Source: an uncultured Prevotellaceae bacterium (GTDB lineage Bacteria > Bacteroidota > Bacteroidia > Bacteroidales > Bacteroidaceae). Taken from it: 62,694 nt of DNA. Positions within the stretch are counted from its first letter, which is position 1; each line of letters opens with the position of its first letter. The stretch spans positions 1 through 62,694 of the forward strand of contig CALEPV010000073.1 of the NCBI GenBank assembly GCA_937910905.1, in the 5' to 3' direction. Made by a program: the position numbers and the translations under genes. Below the pieces are notes generated by a model. It was given only the letters and a program-made list of their open reading frames with translations. It was not told where the DNA came from and searched no databases. Below, in pieces: positions 40,660 to 49,115 of this stretch.

Positions 40660-41472
40660 ATGAACTCTATTCTTGACAATCACTCCGCACTGAAGGCAGT
40701 CGTGGACAACGTGGCCGAGGTTGCAGGCTATCTCTGGCAGAAGGGATGGGCAGAGCGCAACGGCGGCAACATCACAGTGAACATCACCGAACATATCGAC
40801 GACGAGATACGCGTCCTGCCAGCCATCAGCCCCGTCTATCAGATTGGCACTACCCTGCCCCACCTGAAGGGCTGCTACTTCTACTGCAAAGGCACGCAGA
40901 TGCGTATGCGCGACCTCGCCCGCTGGCCTATGGACAACGGCTCGATAATCCGCATACTGGACGACTGCGCAAGCTACGTCATCATAGCCGACAAGCCAGT
41001 GAAGCCTACATCTGAGCTGCCTTCGCACCTCAGCGTGCACGACTACCTGCTGGCCAAGGGGTCGCCCTACCGCGCATCGCTCCACACCCACCCCATTGAG
41101 CTTGTGGCTCTGACCCACAACAAGAAGTTCATGGAGAAGGACGTGGCTACACGTATGCTGTGGTCCATGATACCAGAGACCAAGGCCTTCTGTCCCCGAG
41201 GCCTGGGCATGGTGCCTTACATGCTGCCATCGAGTGTAGAGCTGGCCGATGCCACCATCAAGGCCATCGACGACGACTACGACGTGGTGATGTGGGAGAA
41301 GCACGGCGTGTTTGCCGTTGACACCGACATCATGTCGGCCTTCGACCAGGTGGACGTTCTCAACAAGTCAGCCCTCATATACATCGCCAGCAAGAACATG
41401 GGCTTTGAGCCAGATGGCATGAGCGATGCCCAGATGAAGGAACTCAGCGATGTGTTCGGACTGCCGAAGTAA
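40660..41472 (+). CDS. rhaD: Rhamnulose-1-phosphate aldolase
   Basis: A 270-residue class II aldolase that splits L-rhamnulose 1-phosphate into dihydroxyacetone phosphate and L-lactaldehyde. Zinc ligands line up with E. coli RhaD: His142 and His144 in HTHPIELVAL, His215 in WEKHGVFAV, and catalytic Glu119 in SELPSHLSVH. The phosphate site GGNITVNITEH is at 35-45. Length is normal. The matching isomerase and kinase (RhaA, RhaB) are not in the window. Confidence 0.93.
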   Translation: MNSILDNHSALKAVVDNVAEVAGYLWQKGWAERNGGNITVNITEHIDDEIRVLPAISPVYQIGTTLPHLKGCYFYCKGTQMRMRDLARWPMDNGSIIRILDDCASYVIIADKPVKPTSELPSHLSVHDYLLAKGSPYRASLHTHPIELVALTHNKKFMEKDVATRMLWSMIPETKAFCPRGLGMVPYMLPSSVELADATIKAIDDDYDVVMWEKHGVFAVDTDIMSAFDQVDVLNKSALIYIASKNMGFEPDGMSDAQMKELSDVFGLPK

Positions 41473-41479
41473 ACAACGC

Positions 41480-42895
41480 ATGACGCAACTGACTATGAGA
41501 CATATCCTACTACACAGTGTTGTGCTGCTCGCCCTGTCTGTGGGCGTAGCAGCACAAACTGTTATACCCGGCAAGCAGGTATATATTCCATCTGACTTGC
41601 GGAGCAACGACTTCGAGAGCGACACAGCCCAATGGAGCTACAAACGCATGGAGCTGACACCCGACTTCGCCATCTTCTGGGAGCGCGGTTTCGGCGATGA
41701 CCTTAAGAACCCACCGCAACTGGAAGGCCACGACATGACCTTCGACATGGGCAACCTGAAGCAGCGCCTCGAAACATTCTATGCCTACTACCGCGACACG
41801 CTTCAGTTCATCCGCCCCGGCTCTGTCGCAGAGCGCTATCGCATGATGGTGATGGTCAACTACTCGCTTGACGGCACGGCCTACGGCGGCGACTACGACG
41901 AGGTGATAGGAGCTTTCTGGGTAGCGCCCAACCGCATCAAGGACACGAGGCTCAACTGCGTGGCCCACGAGCTGGGACACAGTTTCCAGATGCAGACCTA
42001 CTGCGACAAGAAAGCGCAGGGCCTGGTGCGCGAGGAGGACGGACGCTGGTTTGGCGGCGGCTTCTACGAGATGGCGTCGCAGTGGATGTTGTGGCACGTC
42101 AACCCCGATTGGATTAAGGACGAGCTGTTCCACTGGGAGGCCTACAAGCAGCAGACCCACAAGGCCCTGCTCCACTGGGAGAACGTCTATCACACGCCCT
42201 ATGCTCTGGAGTGGTGGAGCCAGCAGCACGGCCTGACAATCATCGGCAACATCTTCCGCGAAGGTGTGAACCCCGAAGACCCAGCCGAGACCTACATGCG
42301 CCTCACCAGTCAAAGCGTCGCATCGTTCTACGATGAGCTGTTCGATGCGCACCGCCACACCGTGTTCCTCGACTTCCGTCATGCCCGCCAGCAGACGCGC
42401 CAGTACGCAGGCGGCTTCAGCACACCTCTCATCGACGAAGCACGTGGCTACTACAGCACTATTGCTGCAAGCGCTGGGCGCTGGTTGCGCGTCCCGCCAG
42501 CTGTGGCACCTGAGTCAGGCGGCTTCAATGCCATCTGCGTGCCTGCGCCTGCCAAGGGCAGCTCTATCAGCATCGACTTCGAGGGCATCACATCTGCCGG
42601 CGGCTACAACATCAGCCTCCCGACCGAGGCCGGCTGGCGCTACGGCTTCGTAGCACTCATGGCCGACGGCACCTGCCAGTACAGCCCTATATATAATAAG
42701 GTTAGGGGACGGGCCACATTTACCGCCCCGCGCAGTCAATCCGTAGAGCAGCTGTACCTCGTTGTGATGGGTGCACCGACGTCCTACCGCCACATCAGCT
42801 ATCCGCACGACGATGACGAGCCAGCCGATTCAAGCCGGCCCGCAACAGAGCCCGGCTACGGACAGTGGCCCTACCGCCTGCGTTACAGCAACTGA
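41480..42895 (+). CDS. Exported HExxH protein, DUF6055-like
   Basis: A 471-residue protein with a signal peptide (cleavage near AAQ at 26). The region RMELTPDFAIFWERGFGDDL and the zinc motif HELGHSFQ (163-170) resemble DUF6055, a family known from gut Bacteroidales with no assigned function; a metallopeptidase-like fold is likely. The C-terminal 130 residues look like a beta-sandwich and end in a Pro/Ser-rich segment. A Met at 41495 is an alternative start with a tidier signal peptide. Placed between rhaD and a glycosidase, it may act on glycoproteins or host glycans (inference). Confidence 0.65.
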   Translation: MTQLTMRHILLHSVVLLALSVGVAAQTVIPGKQVYIPSDLRSNDFESDTAQWSYKRMELTPDFAIFWERGFGDDLKNPPQLEGHDMTFDMGNLKQRLETFYAYYRDTLQFIRPGSVAERYRMMVMVNYSLDGTAYGGDYDEVIGAFWVAPNRIKDTRLNCVAHELGHSFQMQTYCDKKAQGLVREEDGRWFGGGFYEMASQWMLWHVNPDWIKDELFHWEAYKQQTHKALLHWENVYHTPYALEWWSQQHGLTIIGNIFREGVNPEDPAETYMRLTSQSVASFYDELFDAHRHTVFLDFRHARQQTRQYAGGFSTPLIDEARGYYSTIAASAGRWLRVPPAVAPESGGFNAICVPAPAKGSSISIDFEGITSAGGYNISLPTEAGWRYGFVALMADGTCQYSPIYNKVRGRATFTAPRSQSVEQLYLVVMGAPTSYRHISYPHDDDEPADSSRPATEPGYGQWPYRLRYSN

Positions 42896-42911
42896 CAAAC
42901 AACTCAACACT

Positions 42912-44876
42912 ATGCATCGAATCATCACATCCCTACTAATCGCATTCACACCTGCACTACTCAGCGCACAGGCCCTCACCTCGCCCAACGGACGGCTCAC
43001 AGCCAACATCTCACAGGACGGACCGCGAGTGAGCTACAGCGTGAGCCTCGACGGAGAACCGCTACTCAGCAACGCACAAGCAGCGCTGACATTCGCAGGC
43101 AAGGCAGAGACAGCGAAGCTGCGCCTGCTGACATCCGGCTCGAAGACTGAGACTATCCAGGCCTTTGCCTACAGGCAGAGCGAGTTCAGCGTGAGCTACA
43201 ATGTGCAGACCTACCGCCTCACACCATCGCTCAACATCGAGTTCCGCGCATACGACGACGGCATCTGCTACCGCTTCGTCCAGACGGCCAAGGGCGCCAG
43301 GCACGTAAGCGACGAGCTGGCCACGTTCCATCCTACTGGCGACCCGCTCACCTACGCTGCCTACAGCACCAACGAGCAGAAGCCTGAAGCGATGGCCTTT
43401 CAGAACATCTACACCGCCGACAGCCTGTCTCGCCAGCCGCAAGGCCACTGGGCATTCATGCCTGTGGTGCTGGACTTCGGCAAGGCCAAGCTGACCCTGT
43501 TAGAGGCCGACCTCGAAGCATATCCGGGCATGTTCCTCGCCACCGACAACGGCAGCCTGCAGGCCCGCTTCGCCCACTACCCGCGCCGCATGGACTACTA
43601 TCGCTGGCGCGGCATGAGCTACGTGGCCGAGACCGAGGACTACATCGCTCAGACCTCAGGCCGCAGGTCGTTCCCTTGGCGCATCATCAGCGTCACGACC
43701 GACGACCGCCAGATGCCGGTATCGAATCTGGTGTATGCCCTCGCCGCGCCCAACTGCATAGGCGACACGTCGTGGATACGCACGGGCAAGTCGGCATGGG
43801 ACTGGTGGCACGACTGGAACCTGAAGGGCGTGCCGTTCCAGGCAGGCATCAACATGGACACCTACCGCTACTACATCGACTTCGCAGCCCGCTACGGGCT
43901 GGAGTACGTGATACTTGACGAGGGCTGGTACGACAGCAACAAGGCAGAGCTGATGCAGAGCATACCTGAGATAGACGTACCCGAGCTGGTCAACTACGCT
44001 GCCGCCAAGGGCGTAGGCATAGTGCTCTGGACGGTGTTCAACGTGCTGGACGAGCATCTGGAGGAAGCCTGCGCCAAGTATGCAGCCATGGGCGTCAAGG
44101 GCTTCAAGGTTGACTTCCTCGACCGCGATGACCAGACAGCCGTAGAGATGGCCTACCGCATAGCCGAGGTCTGCGCACGCCACCACCTGGTGCTCGACTA
44201 CCACGGCTTCTACAAGCCCACGGGGCTGAATCGCACCTACCCCAACGTCATCAACTTCGAGAGCGTGTTCGGCATGGAAGAGATGAAGTGGAACGAGGAC
44301 GGCAAGGACATGCCGCTCTACGATGTGACCTTCCCCTACATCCGCATGATGGCAGGTCCTGTTGACTACACTCCGGGCGCCATGCGCAACGCCACCCGCA
44401 AGGACTTCCGCGCCGTGTATGACCGGCCCATGTCCATGGGCACACGTGCACATCAGGCCGCTACCTACGTGGTACACGACTCGCCCTTCACTATGCTGGC
44501 CGATGCCGCCACCAGCTACGAGGCCGAGCCTGCCTACACAGCCTTCATCGCCTCGCTGCCCAACCGCTACGACGAGACACGCATTCTGCTGGGCGAGCTG
44601 GGCAAGTACATCGTCACCGCCCGTCGCGCTGGCAGCGACTGGTACGTGGCTGGCATGACCAACTGGGACGCACGCGAGCTGGACCTGCCCCTCGGCTTCC
44701 TCGATGGCCAGGCCTACGAGTTCACTCTGCTCGCCGACGGCCCCAACGCCGGCAAGAACGCCGAGGACTACTGCATATCCCAGCCTGCCCCCATCCCCAC
44801 AGGAGTCGGCCAGCATATCGGTATCAAGATGGCCGGCGGCGGTGGCTTCGTAATGAAACTAACACTCAAACAATAA
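42912..44876 (+). CDS. Glycoside hydrolase family 97 protein
   Basis: A 654-residue exported enzyme; the signal peptide is MHRIITSLLIAFTPALLSAQ. Order: N-terminal beta-supersandwich (about 21-290), catalytic TIM barrel (about 290-560) and C-terminal beta domain, the GH97 plan. The barrel holds WYDSNKAELMQSIPEI, GFKVDFLDRDDQTAVEMAYR (candidate nucleophile Asp near 401) and VINFESVFGMEEMKWNE. The KVDF-type Asp favours the retaining (alpha-galactosidase-like) branch over the inverting SusB branch, but this needs an alignment. It probably acts in the periplasm on imported oligosaccharides. Confidence 0.9.
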   Translation: MHRIITSLLIAFTPALLSAQALTSPNGRLTANISQDGPRVSYSVSLDGEPLLSNAQAALTFAGKAETAKLRLLTSGSKTETIQAFAYRQSEFSVSYNVQTYRLTPSLNIEFRAYDDGICYRFVQTAKGARHVSDELATFHPTGDPLTYAAYSTNEQKPEAMAFQNIYTADSLSRQPQGHWAFMPVVLDFGKAKLTLLEADLEAYPGMFLATDNGSLQARFAHYPRRMDYYRWRGMSYVAETEDYIAQTSGRRSFPWRIISVTTDDRQMPVSNLVYALAAPNCIGDTSWIRTGKSAWDWWHDWNLKGVPFQAGINMDTYRYYIDFAARYGLEYVILDEGWYDSNKAELMQSIPEIDVPELVNYAAAKGVGIVLWTVFNVLDEHLEEACAKYAAMGVKGFKVDFLDRDDQTAVEMAYRIAEVCARHHLVLDYHGFYKPTGLNRTYPNVINFESVFGMEEMKWNEDGKDMPLYDVTFPYIRMMAGPVDYTPGAMRNATRKDFRAVYDRPMSMGTRAHQAATYVVHDSPFTMLADAATSYEAEPAYTAFIASLPNRYDETRILLGELGKYIVTARRAGSDWYVAGMTNWDARELDLPLGFLDGQAYEFTLLADGPNAGKNAEDYCISQPAPIPTGVGQHIGIKMAGGGGFVMKLTLKQ

Positions 44877-44881
44877 CCCCA

Positions 44882-45730
44882 ATGAAATCAACAATCCTCT
44901 CTTTACTGATGGCTACAATATGCATATCGGCCAACGCACAGTACAAGAGCCCTACCATCGAGCTGTGGCCCGGCACCATACCTGGTGCCACGAAGACCAA
45001 GGCAGCACCCAAGGTGCAGATGGGACGCGACAATGTGCTGCGATGCGATGAGGTGACAAACCCGACACTCGAAGTCTTCCCACCCGCAACCACAGCTGCC
45101 GACGGACAGGCCGTAACGCCCAACGGTCAGGCCATAATAGTATGTCCGGGCGGTGCGTACTCAATCCTGGCCTACGACAAGGAGGGACAGGAGATAGCCG
45201 AGTGGCTGGCCCGTCAGGGCTATCAAGCCTACGTGCTGGCCTATCGCTGCCCCAACGACCGCACCGGAGCGCTGCAGGATGCACAGCGTGCCATCCGCAC
45301 CGTGCGCTCGCAGGGCTATGAGCGTGTAGGCATCATCGGCTTCTCGGCCGGCGCATCGCTCTCCTGCCGTGCCGCCACACGATGGGCCGAGCAGACCTAC
45401 GAGGCACAGGATGCTCTCGACACACTCTCCGCCCGACCCGACTTCGCAGTGCTCATCTACCCCGCCTACCTGGACGAAGGCGAGGGCGGCACCCTCACGC
45501 CTGAGCTGACTGTGACCCGCGAGACCCCGCCAATGTTCGTATTCGGAACCGAGGACGATGTGCGCTACAGCGGCCCGTCGTGCCTGACCATTGCCGATGC
45601 CATGCGTCGCGCAGGAGCACCCATCGAGCTCCACTATCTGGCTCGTGGCGGCCACGGCTACGGTATGCGCACAGGTGCAGGCCTGGTGTGGCCACCCCTG
45701 GCTGAGACATGGCTGAAGCAGCTCCGCTGA
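44882..45730 (+). CDS. Exported alpha/beta hydrolase (BD-FAE / acetylxylan-esterase-like)
   Basis: A 282-residue protein with a signal peptide (cut near ANAQ, residue 20). The oxyanion loop VCPGGAYSILAYDKEG (88-103), the nucleophile elbow GFSAGASLS with Ser155, and the late GTEDD and GGHGYGM segments supply the Ser-Asp-His triad. It begins with IELWPGTIPGA, a start shared by carbohydrate esterases of Bacteroidales. It probably deacylates polysaccharides imported by the cluster. A palindrome array with the second 88-bp hairpin follows. Confidence 0.85.
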   Translation: MKSTILSLLMATICISANAQYKSPTIELWPGTIPGATKTKAAPKVQMGRDNVLRCDEVTNPTLEVFPPATTAADGQAVTPNGQAIIVCPGGAYSILAYDKEGQEIAEWLARQGYQAYVLAYRCPNDRTGALQDAQRAIRTVRSQGYERVGIIGFSAGASLSCRAATRWAEQTYEAQDALDTLSARPDFAVLIYPAYLDEGEGGTLTPELTVTRETPPMFVFGTEDDVRYSGPSCLTIADAMRRAGAPIELHYLARGGHGYGMRTGAGLVWPPLAETWLKQLR

Positions 45731-45763
45731 AGCGCGACACCTGGCGACATGCCCGAAAGCCGC

Positions 45764-45911
45764 TGCCAATGCGGTGTCCGAGGCTGTTCACCGTGATGCC
45801 GCTCAAAAAACATGCGCGTGTTAAATAAATGACACGCGCGTGTTAAATAAAAAACATGCGCGTGTCATTTATTTAACACGCGCATGTTTTTTATGCTGCG
45901 ATGCGATGAAT
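45764..45911. repeat. 22-bp phased palindrome array containing an 88-bp hairpin (copy 2)
   Basis: Core centres at about 45771, 45793, 45815, 45837, 45859, 45881 and 45903, all 22 bp apart. The block 45756-45899 aligns without gaps to 31737-31880. The hairpin part is identical, while the 40-bp left flank has eight differences. It lies 26 bases after an esterase stop codon, like copy 1 after the TPR gene. Confidence 0.85.
45805..45892. repeat. 88-bp near-perfect hairpin, copy 2
   Basis: Arms 45805-45843 and 45854-45892 (39 bp, one mismatch) around the loop TAAATAAAAA. It is identical to 31786-31873 and is made of four ACAYGCGCRTGT cores with 10-bp spacers. Confidence 0.95.
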
Positions 45912-45944
45912 TATATGTTTCATCACATTATTTAAGGTCTATCA

Positions 45945-45977
45945 TTGTAGCTATACGCACGAATTTGCGTATTTTTG
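45945..45977 (+). promoter_or_regulatory. Promoter of the zinc-ribbon protein gene
   Basis: TTG (45945-45947), 22 bases, TATTTTTG (45970-45977). An AAGGAG tract at about 46001-46006 lies somewhat far from the ATG at 46029. Confidence 0.6.
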
Positions 45978-46028
45978 CATCGACTTCAACAAGTCAACAC
46001 ATAAGGAGTAGAACATAAAGCAACAGTC

Positions 46029-47024
46029 ATGAGCATGATTAAATGTCCGGAGTGTGGCCAGTCGGTATCTTCGCGTGCGCCGATGTGCCCCCACTGCGGT
46101 GTGCCTATTAGTGGTAATGTGAAGCGCTGCCCGCTGTGCGGCGGCTTCGCTTTGATGGACGCACGCCAGTGTCCGTCGTGCCAAGCACGCTTCATCGTGA
46201 ACGAGCCGGCCAAGACTGCGGGAGGCACCAGCAGCGCTGGAACTGCTGTGGATTCCAAGGCTACGGAGAATACTATAGAGGCTCCCAAGACCCTAACAGC
46301 CGCAGAGAACCTAAAAGTCATTAAGTCTCCAAAAGCTGTAGAGGCCTCAGAAAGCCTCCAAGACGCAGAGAGCCCGAAGGTCATTGAGGCTTCAGAAGGC
46401 CCGGAAGCCACGGAGACACCAGAGCCACAAGAGCTCACAACCACCTCCGAGCCACAAAAGCGCAAGGGCCTTTCTGTGCTGGCCGTAGTGCTCATCACCA
46501 TGCTGATGCTGGCCCTGATTGGCGGCGGCGCATACGCCTTGTACTGGCTCAACAAGGACCAGATGGCCAAGGAGGAAGATGCTTATACCATGCTGGAAGG
46601 CTGCACGGACCCTCTGAACTTCGAGGACTTCATCAGCCGGTTTCCCGACAGCCGCCATCTCGACGATGTGCGTGCACGCATGGAGGCCCTGCAGCAGGAG
46701 GACAGCGAATGGCAGAGCGTGGAGGCATCGATGAACGTCACGAGGCTGGAGAGCTACATGCGCGAGTATCCCCACTCGCCGCACGAACAGCGGGCACAGT
46801 TCCTCATCGACTCACTCGACTACATTGCAGCACGCAATGCCGACACCCGCGAAGGCTACATCCGTTATCTGGATAAGCACCCCGAAGGCAACTACTACAT
46901 CGAGGCCAACAGTGGCCGCAATGCCGTAGAGGAGCGATTGGCACGCGAAGAGGAAGCCCGCCGTCAGGCCGAAGCCCAAGCCTATGCCGACAGCATAGCT
47001 GCAGCAGAGAGCGAGCAACAATGA
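46029..47024 (+). CDS. Zinc-ribbon membrane protein
   Basis: A 331-residue protein. Four CxxC knuckles (CPECG, CPHCG, CPLCGG, CPSCQ) in residues 5-57 form two zinc ribbons. Residues 60-148 are an Ala/Glu/Lys/Ser-rich disordered region. One membrane helix (about 153-178, LSVLAVVLITMLMLALIGGG) follows, then a C-terminal domain of short helical repeats (NFEDFISRFPDSRHLDDVRA) and a glutamate/alanine-rich coiled tail. The repeats with FPDS and YPHSPH recall tandem helical-hairpin scaffolds. Function unknown; probably a membrane-anchored sensor or scaffold. Confidence 0.75.
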   Translation: MSMIKCPECGQSVSSRAPMCPHCGVPISGNVKRCPLCGGFALMDARQCPSCQARFIVNEPAKTAGGTSSAGTAVDSKATENTIEAPKTLTAAENLKVIKSPKAVEASESLQDAESPKVIEASEGPEATETPEPQELTTTSEPQKRKGLSVLAVVLITMLMLALIGGGAYALYWLNKDQMAKEEDAYTMLEGCTDPLNFEDFISRFPDSRHLDDVRARMEALQQEDSEWQSVEASMNVTRLESYMREYPHSPHEQRAQFLIDSLDYIAARNADTREGYIRYLDKHPEGNYYIEANSGRNAVEERLAREEEARRQAEAQAYADSIAAAESEQQ

Positions 47025-47076
47025 CAGGTTGCGCCCAAAAGGGGCACACAGGCTACGACATGACAGAGACTTGCCT

Positions 47077-47847
47077 CTATGCCGTAGGCCGTCCGTAGCC
47101 ATCGAACATTCGGTTGATGGTGAGCCACAGCGTAGCGATGACGGACAGCATGGAGGCCGATGTGGTGATGATGACAATCATCATCTGATACTTGATAGCC
47201 ACATCGGGCTGCGAGCCGCCAAGTATCTGACCAATCATAGTGCCGGGCAGAGCCACAATGCCCATCACCGCCATGTTGGCTATCGCAGGCGAGAAGCTCT
47301 TTACAACGGCATCGCGCAGGAACGGCAAGAGGGCCTCAAAGCGCGTCGCACCATTGCCCAGCAGGTAGTAGTACGTAGGCAGCTGATGCTTCAAGTTGCC
47401 GTAGAAAGTGGACAGCGTAATCACATTGACGCCCAGCATATTGCCAAGCAGTATGCCCATGATTGGTATAAAATATCTTGCAGCAAATGGATTGGACAGC
47501 CCGAGCACAGGCACCAGGAAGAACAGCCCCACCAGCAGACCGGACACCAGCATACCAACGAAGGCAGGCACAGCCACCAGTCGGAGCGGCAGATGCGTGC
47601 GTGAGCCAAGGGTGTGAGTGGCAATGACAGCCATGATGAGCACCCACAGGGTGTTGAGCCAAGGCAGGTCCCACTCGAACAGATACTTCAGATACACGCC
47701 TATGAGCAGCAGTTGCAGCACCATGCGCAGCGATGCTACGACCAGCGGACGCACCAATCCTGTGCGCAGCACGTGAAGCGCCACCAGCGGGATGAGCAGC
47801 AGCAGCGCGCCTATGCACAGCGAGAGCCAAGAGATGTCGAGAGTCAT
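47077..47847 (-). CDS. FetB/YbbM-type ABC permease (UPF0014)
   Basis: A 256-residue membrane protein with seven predicted helices. It contains RTGLVRPLVVASLRMVLQLL, GNMLGVNVITLSTFYGNLKH and IVALPGTMIGQILGGSQP, the conserved core of the UPF0014 family that includes the iron-export permease FetB. The partner ATPase (FetA) is not encoded next to it. Its ATG overlaps the agmatine deiminase stop codon by four bases, so the two are translationally coupled. The ATG at 47847 is preferred to one at 47880 that lies inside the upstream gene. Confidence 0.85.
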   Translation of the reverse strand: MTLDISWLSLCIGALLLLIPLVALHVLRTGLVRPLVVASLRMVLQLLLIGVYLKYLFEWDLPWLNTLWVLIMAVIATHTLGSRTHLPLRLVAVPAFVGMLVSGLLVGLFFLVPVLGLSNPFAARYFIPIMGILLGNMLGVNVITLSTFYGNLKHQLPTYYYLLGNGATRFEALLPFLRDAVVKSFSPAIANMAVMGIVALPGTMIGQILGGSQPDVAIKYQMMIVIITTSASMLSVIATLWLTINRMFDGYGRPTA

Positions 47848-48989
47848 AGTACGCCGATAGGATATTGCATGGTTGAACAATGCAGCGAGCCGTGCTGCCG
47901 CACCAGCACACTACAGTCGATAGCCACAATGTCGTGGCGCGGGAAAGCCTTGCGCAGCTGCCGCTCGGCCAGCTCGTCGATGTCCGGCTGGCCGTAGGTG
48001 GGCATCAGCACAGCACGGTTTATCACCAGGAAGTTGGCGTATGTGGCGGGCAGGCGGTGGCCATCGTCAGGGTCGAGGACAGGTCGCGGCAATGGCAGCG
48101 GCACCAGCTGATAAGGCTCGTCGGCAGCTGTGCGGAACGATTGTAGCTGCTGCTCCATGAGCTTCAGTTCGTCGTAGTGCTCGTCCTGCGGGTCGTCGCA
48201 TCGCACGTAGGCGATAGTGTCGGGCGAGCAGAAGCGGGCCAGCGTGTCGATATGACTGTCGGTGTCGTCACCTGCGAGGTAGCCATACTCCAACCACAGC
48301 ACCCGCTCCGAGTGCAACCAGCGCAGCAGGCGCTGTTCAATCTCGTCGCGCGACAGCATGTCGTTGCGGTTGGACGACAGCAGACACTCCGTTGTGGTCA
48401 GCAGTGTGCCGTGTCCGTCCGACTCGATGCTGCCACCCTCCAGCACAAAGTCCAGCATAGGCTCGTAGGCTCCGTGCAATGCGGCCTCTGCCCCATCCTG
48501 CCCCAAGAGCCGGCGGCTGATCATGTTGTCGTGATTGGATGCGAACTTCTGCCCCCAGCCGTTGAAACAGAAGTCCAGCAGCCTGGGGCCCTGCTCGGTA
48601 ATCAGCGTCAATGGCGCATGGTCGCGAGCCCAGGTGTCGTTGGTAGGGCATTCGAAGTAGGATATGTGCGCCAGCAGTCGCGACGGCAGCCGCGTATGCG
48701 CCAAGGCCTTGATGCGCTCCGGCTCAGGCGTCACCACGAGCAGTCGCTCGCCACGCACCAGTATCTCCAGCGCTATGCGCACGTAGCAGTCATCTACATC
48801 GCCCAGATAGTCGTGCCAGTCGGTAGCCTCGTGCGGCCACGTCAGCTGCACGCCGCTCTGAGGGAACCATTCAGCAGGAAAGAAGATGCCACGCAGCTCT
48901 GTCTGCTCTGGCGAGGGTATGCCGGGCATCTGCAAGTGCAGCGTCAGGTCGCTCACCGTAGGTGTCGTGGCTCGGAATTGGAGTGCCAT
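47844..48989 (-). CDS. aguA: Agmatine deiminase / peptidyl-arginine deiminase family
   Basis: A 381-residue guanidine-modifying enzyme, predicted to convert agmatine to N-carbamoylputrescine. The catalytic Cys is residue 371 in GSLHCSTMQYP. Upstream are NDTWARDHAPLTL, VLEGGSIESDGHGTLLTT (Glu/Asp/His of the active site) and DDTDSHIDTLARF. The partner N-carbamoylputrescine amidohydrolase is not nearby. An ATG twenty codons downstream (MPGIPSPEQTEL) could be the true start. It is divergent from the cyclophilin gene. Confidence 0.9.
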   Translation of the reverse strand: MALQFRATTPTVSDLTLHLQMPGIPSPEQTELRGIFFPAEWFPQSGVQLTWPHEATDWHDYLGDVDDCYVRIALEILVRGERLLVVTPEPERIKALAHTRLPSRLLAHISYFECPTNDTWARDHAPLTLITEQGPRLLDFCFNGWGQKFASNHDNMISRRLLGQDGAEAALHGAYEPMLDFVLEGGSIESDGHGTLLTTTECLLSSNRNDMLSRDEIEQRLLRWLHSERVLWLEYGYLAGDDTDSHIDTLARFCSPDTIAYVRCDDPQDEHYDELKLMEQQLQSFRTAADEPYQLVPLPLPRPVLDPDDGHRLPATYANFLVINRAVLMPTYGQPDIDELAERQLRKAFPRHDIVAIDCSVLVRQHGSLHCSTMQYPIGVL

Positions 48990-49020
48990 CGTGTGTTGTC
49001 CATCATTGATTACGCGGGCA

Positions 49021-49028
49021 CAAAGGTA
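49021..49028 (-). promoter_or_regulatory. -7 box of the agmatine deiminase gene
   Basis: TACCTTTG on the minus strand, about 31 bases before the start codon at 48989. The -33 element is uncertain. Confidence 0.55.
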
Positions 49029-49080
49029 AGGATAAAAGCTTGTTTTTGCCCCAAGACATCAAGGATAAAACAAATATGCC

Positions 49081-49088
49081 TACCTTTG
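49081..49088 (+). promoter_or_regulatory. -7 box of the cyclophilin gene
   Basis: TACCTTTG followed by CAGC, 27 bases before the ATG at 49116. It is divergent from the box at 49021-49028. Confidence 0.55.
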
Positions 49089-49115
49089 CAGCACCAAAAA
49101 CACCAAACTATAGCA

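Noticed and set aside
43656..44816. A 386-codon antisense frame in the GH97 gene, and similar long antisense frames in pyrimidine, trp and sugar genes
   Set aside because: All mirror real genes in the opposite frame, a common effect of strong codon bias. None shows motifs.
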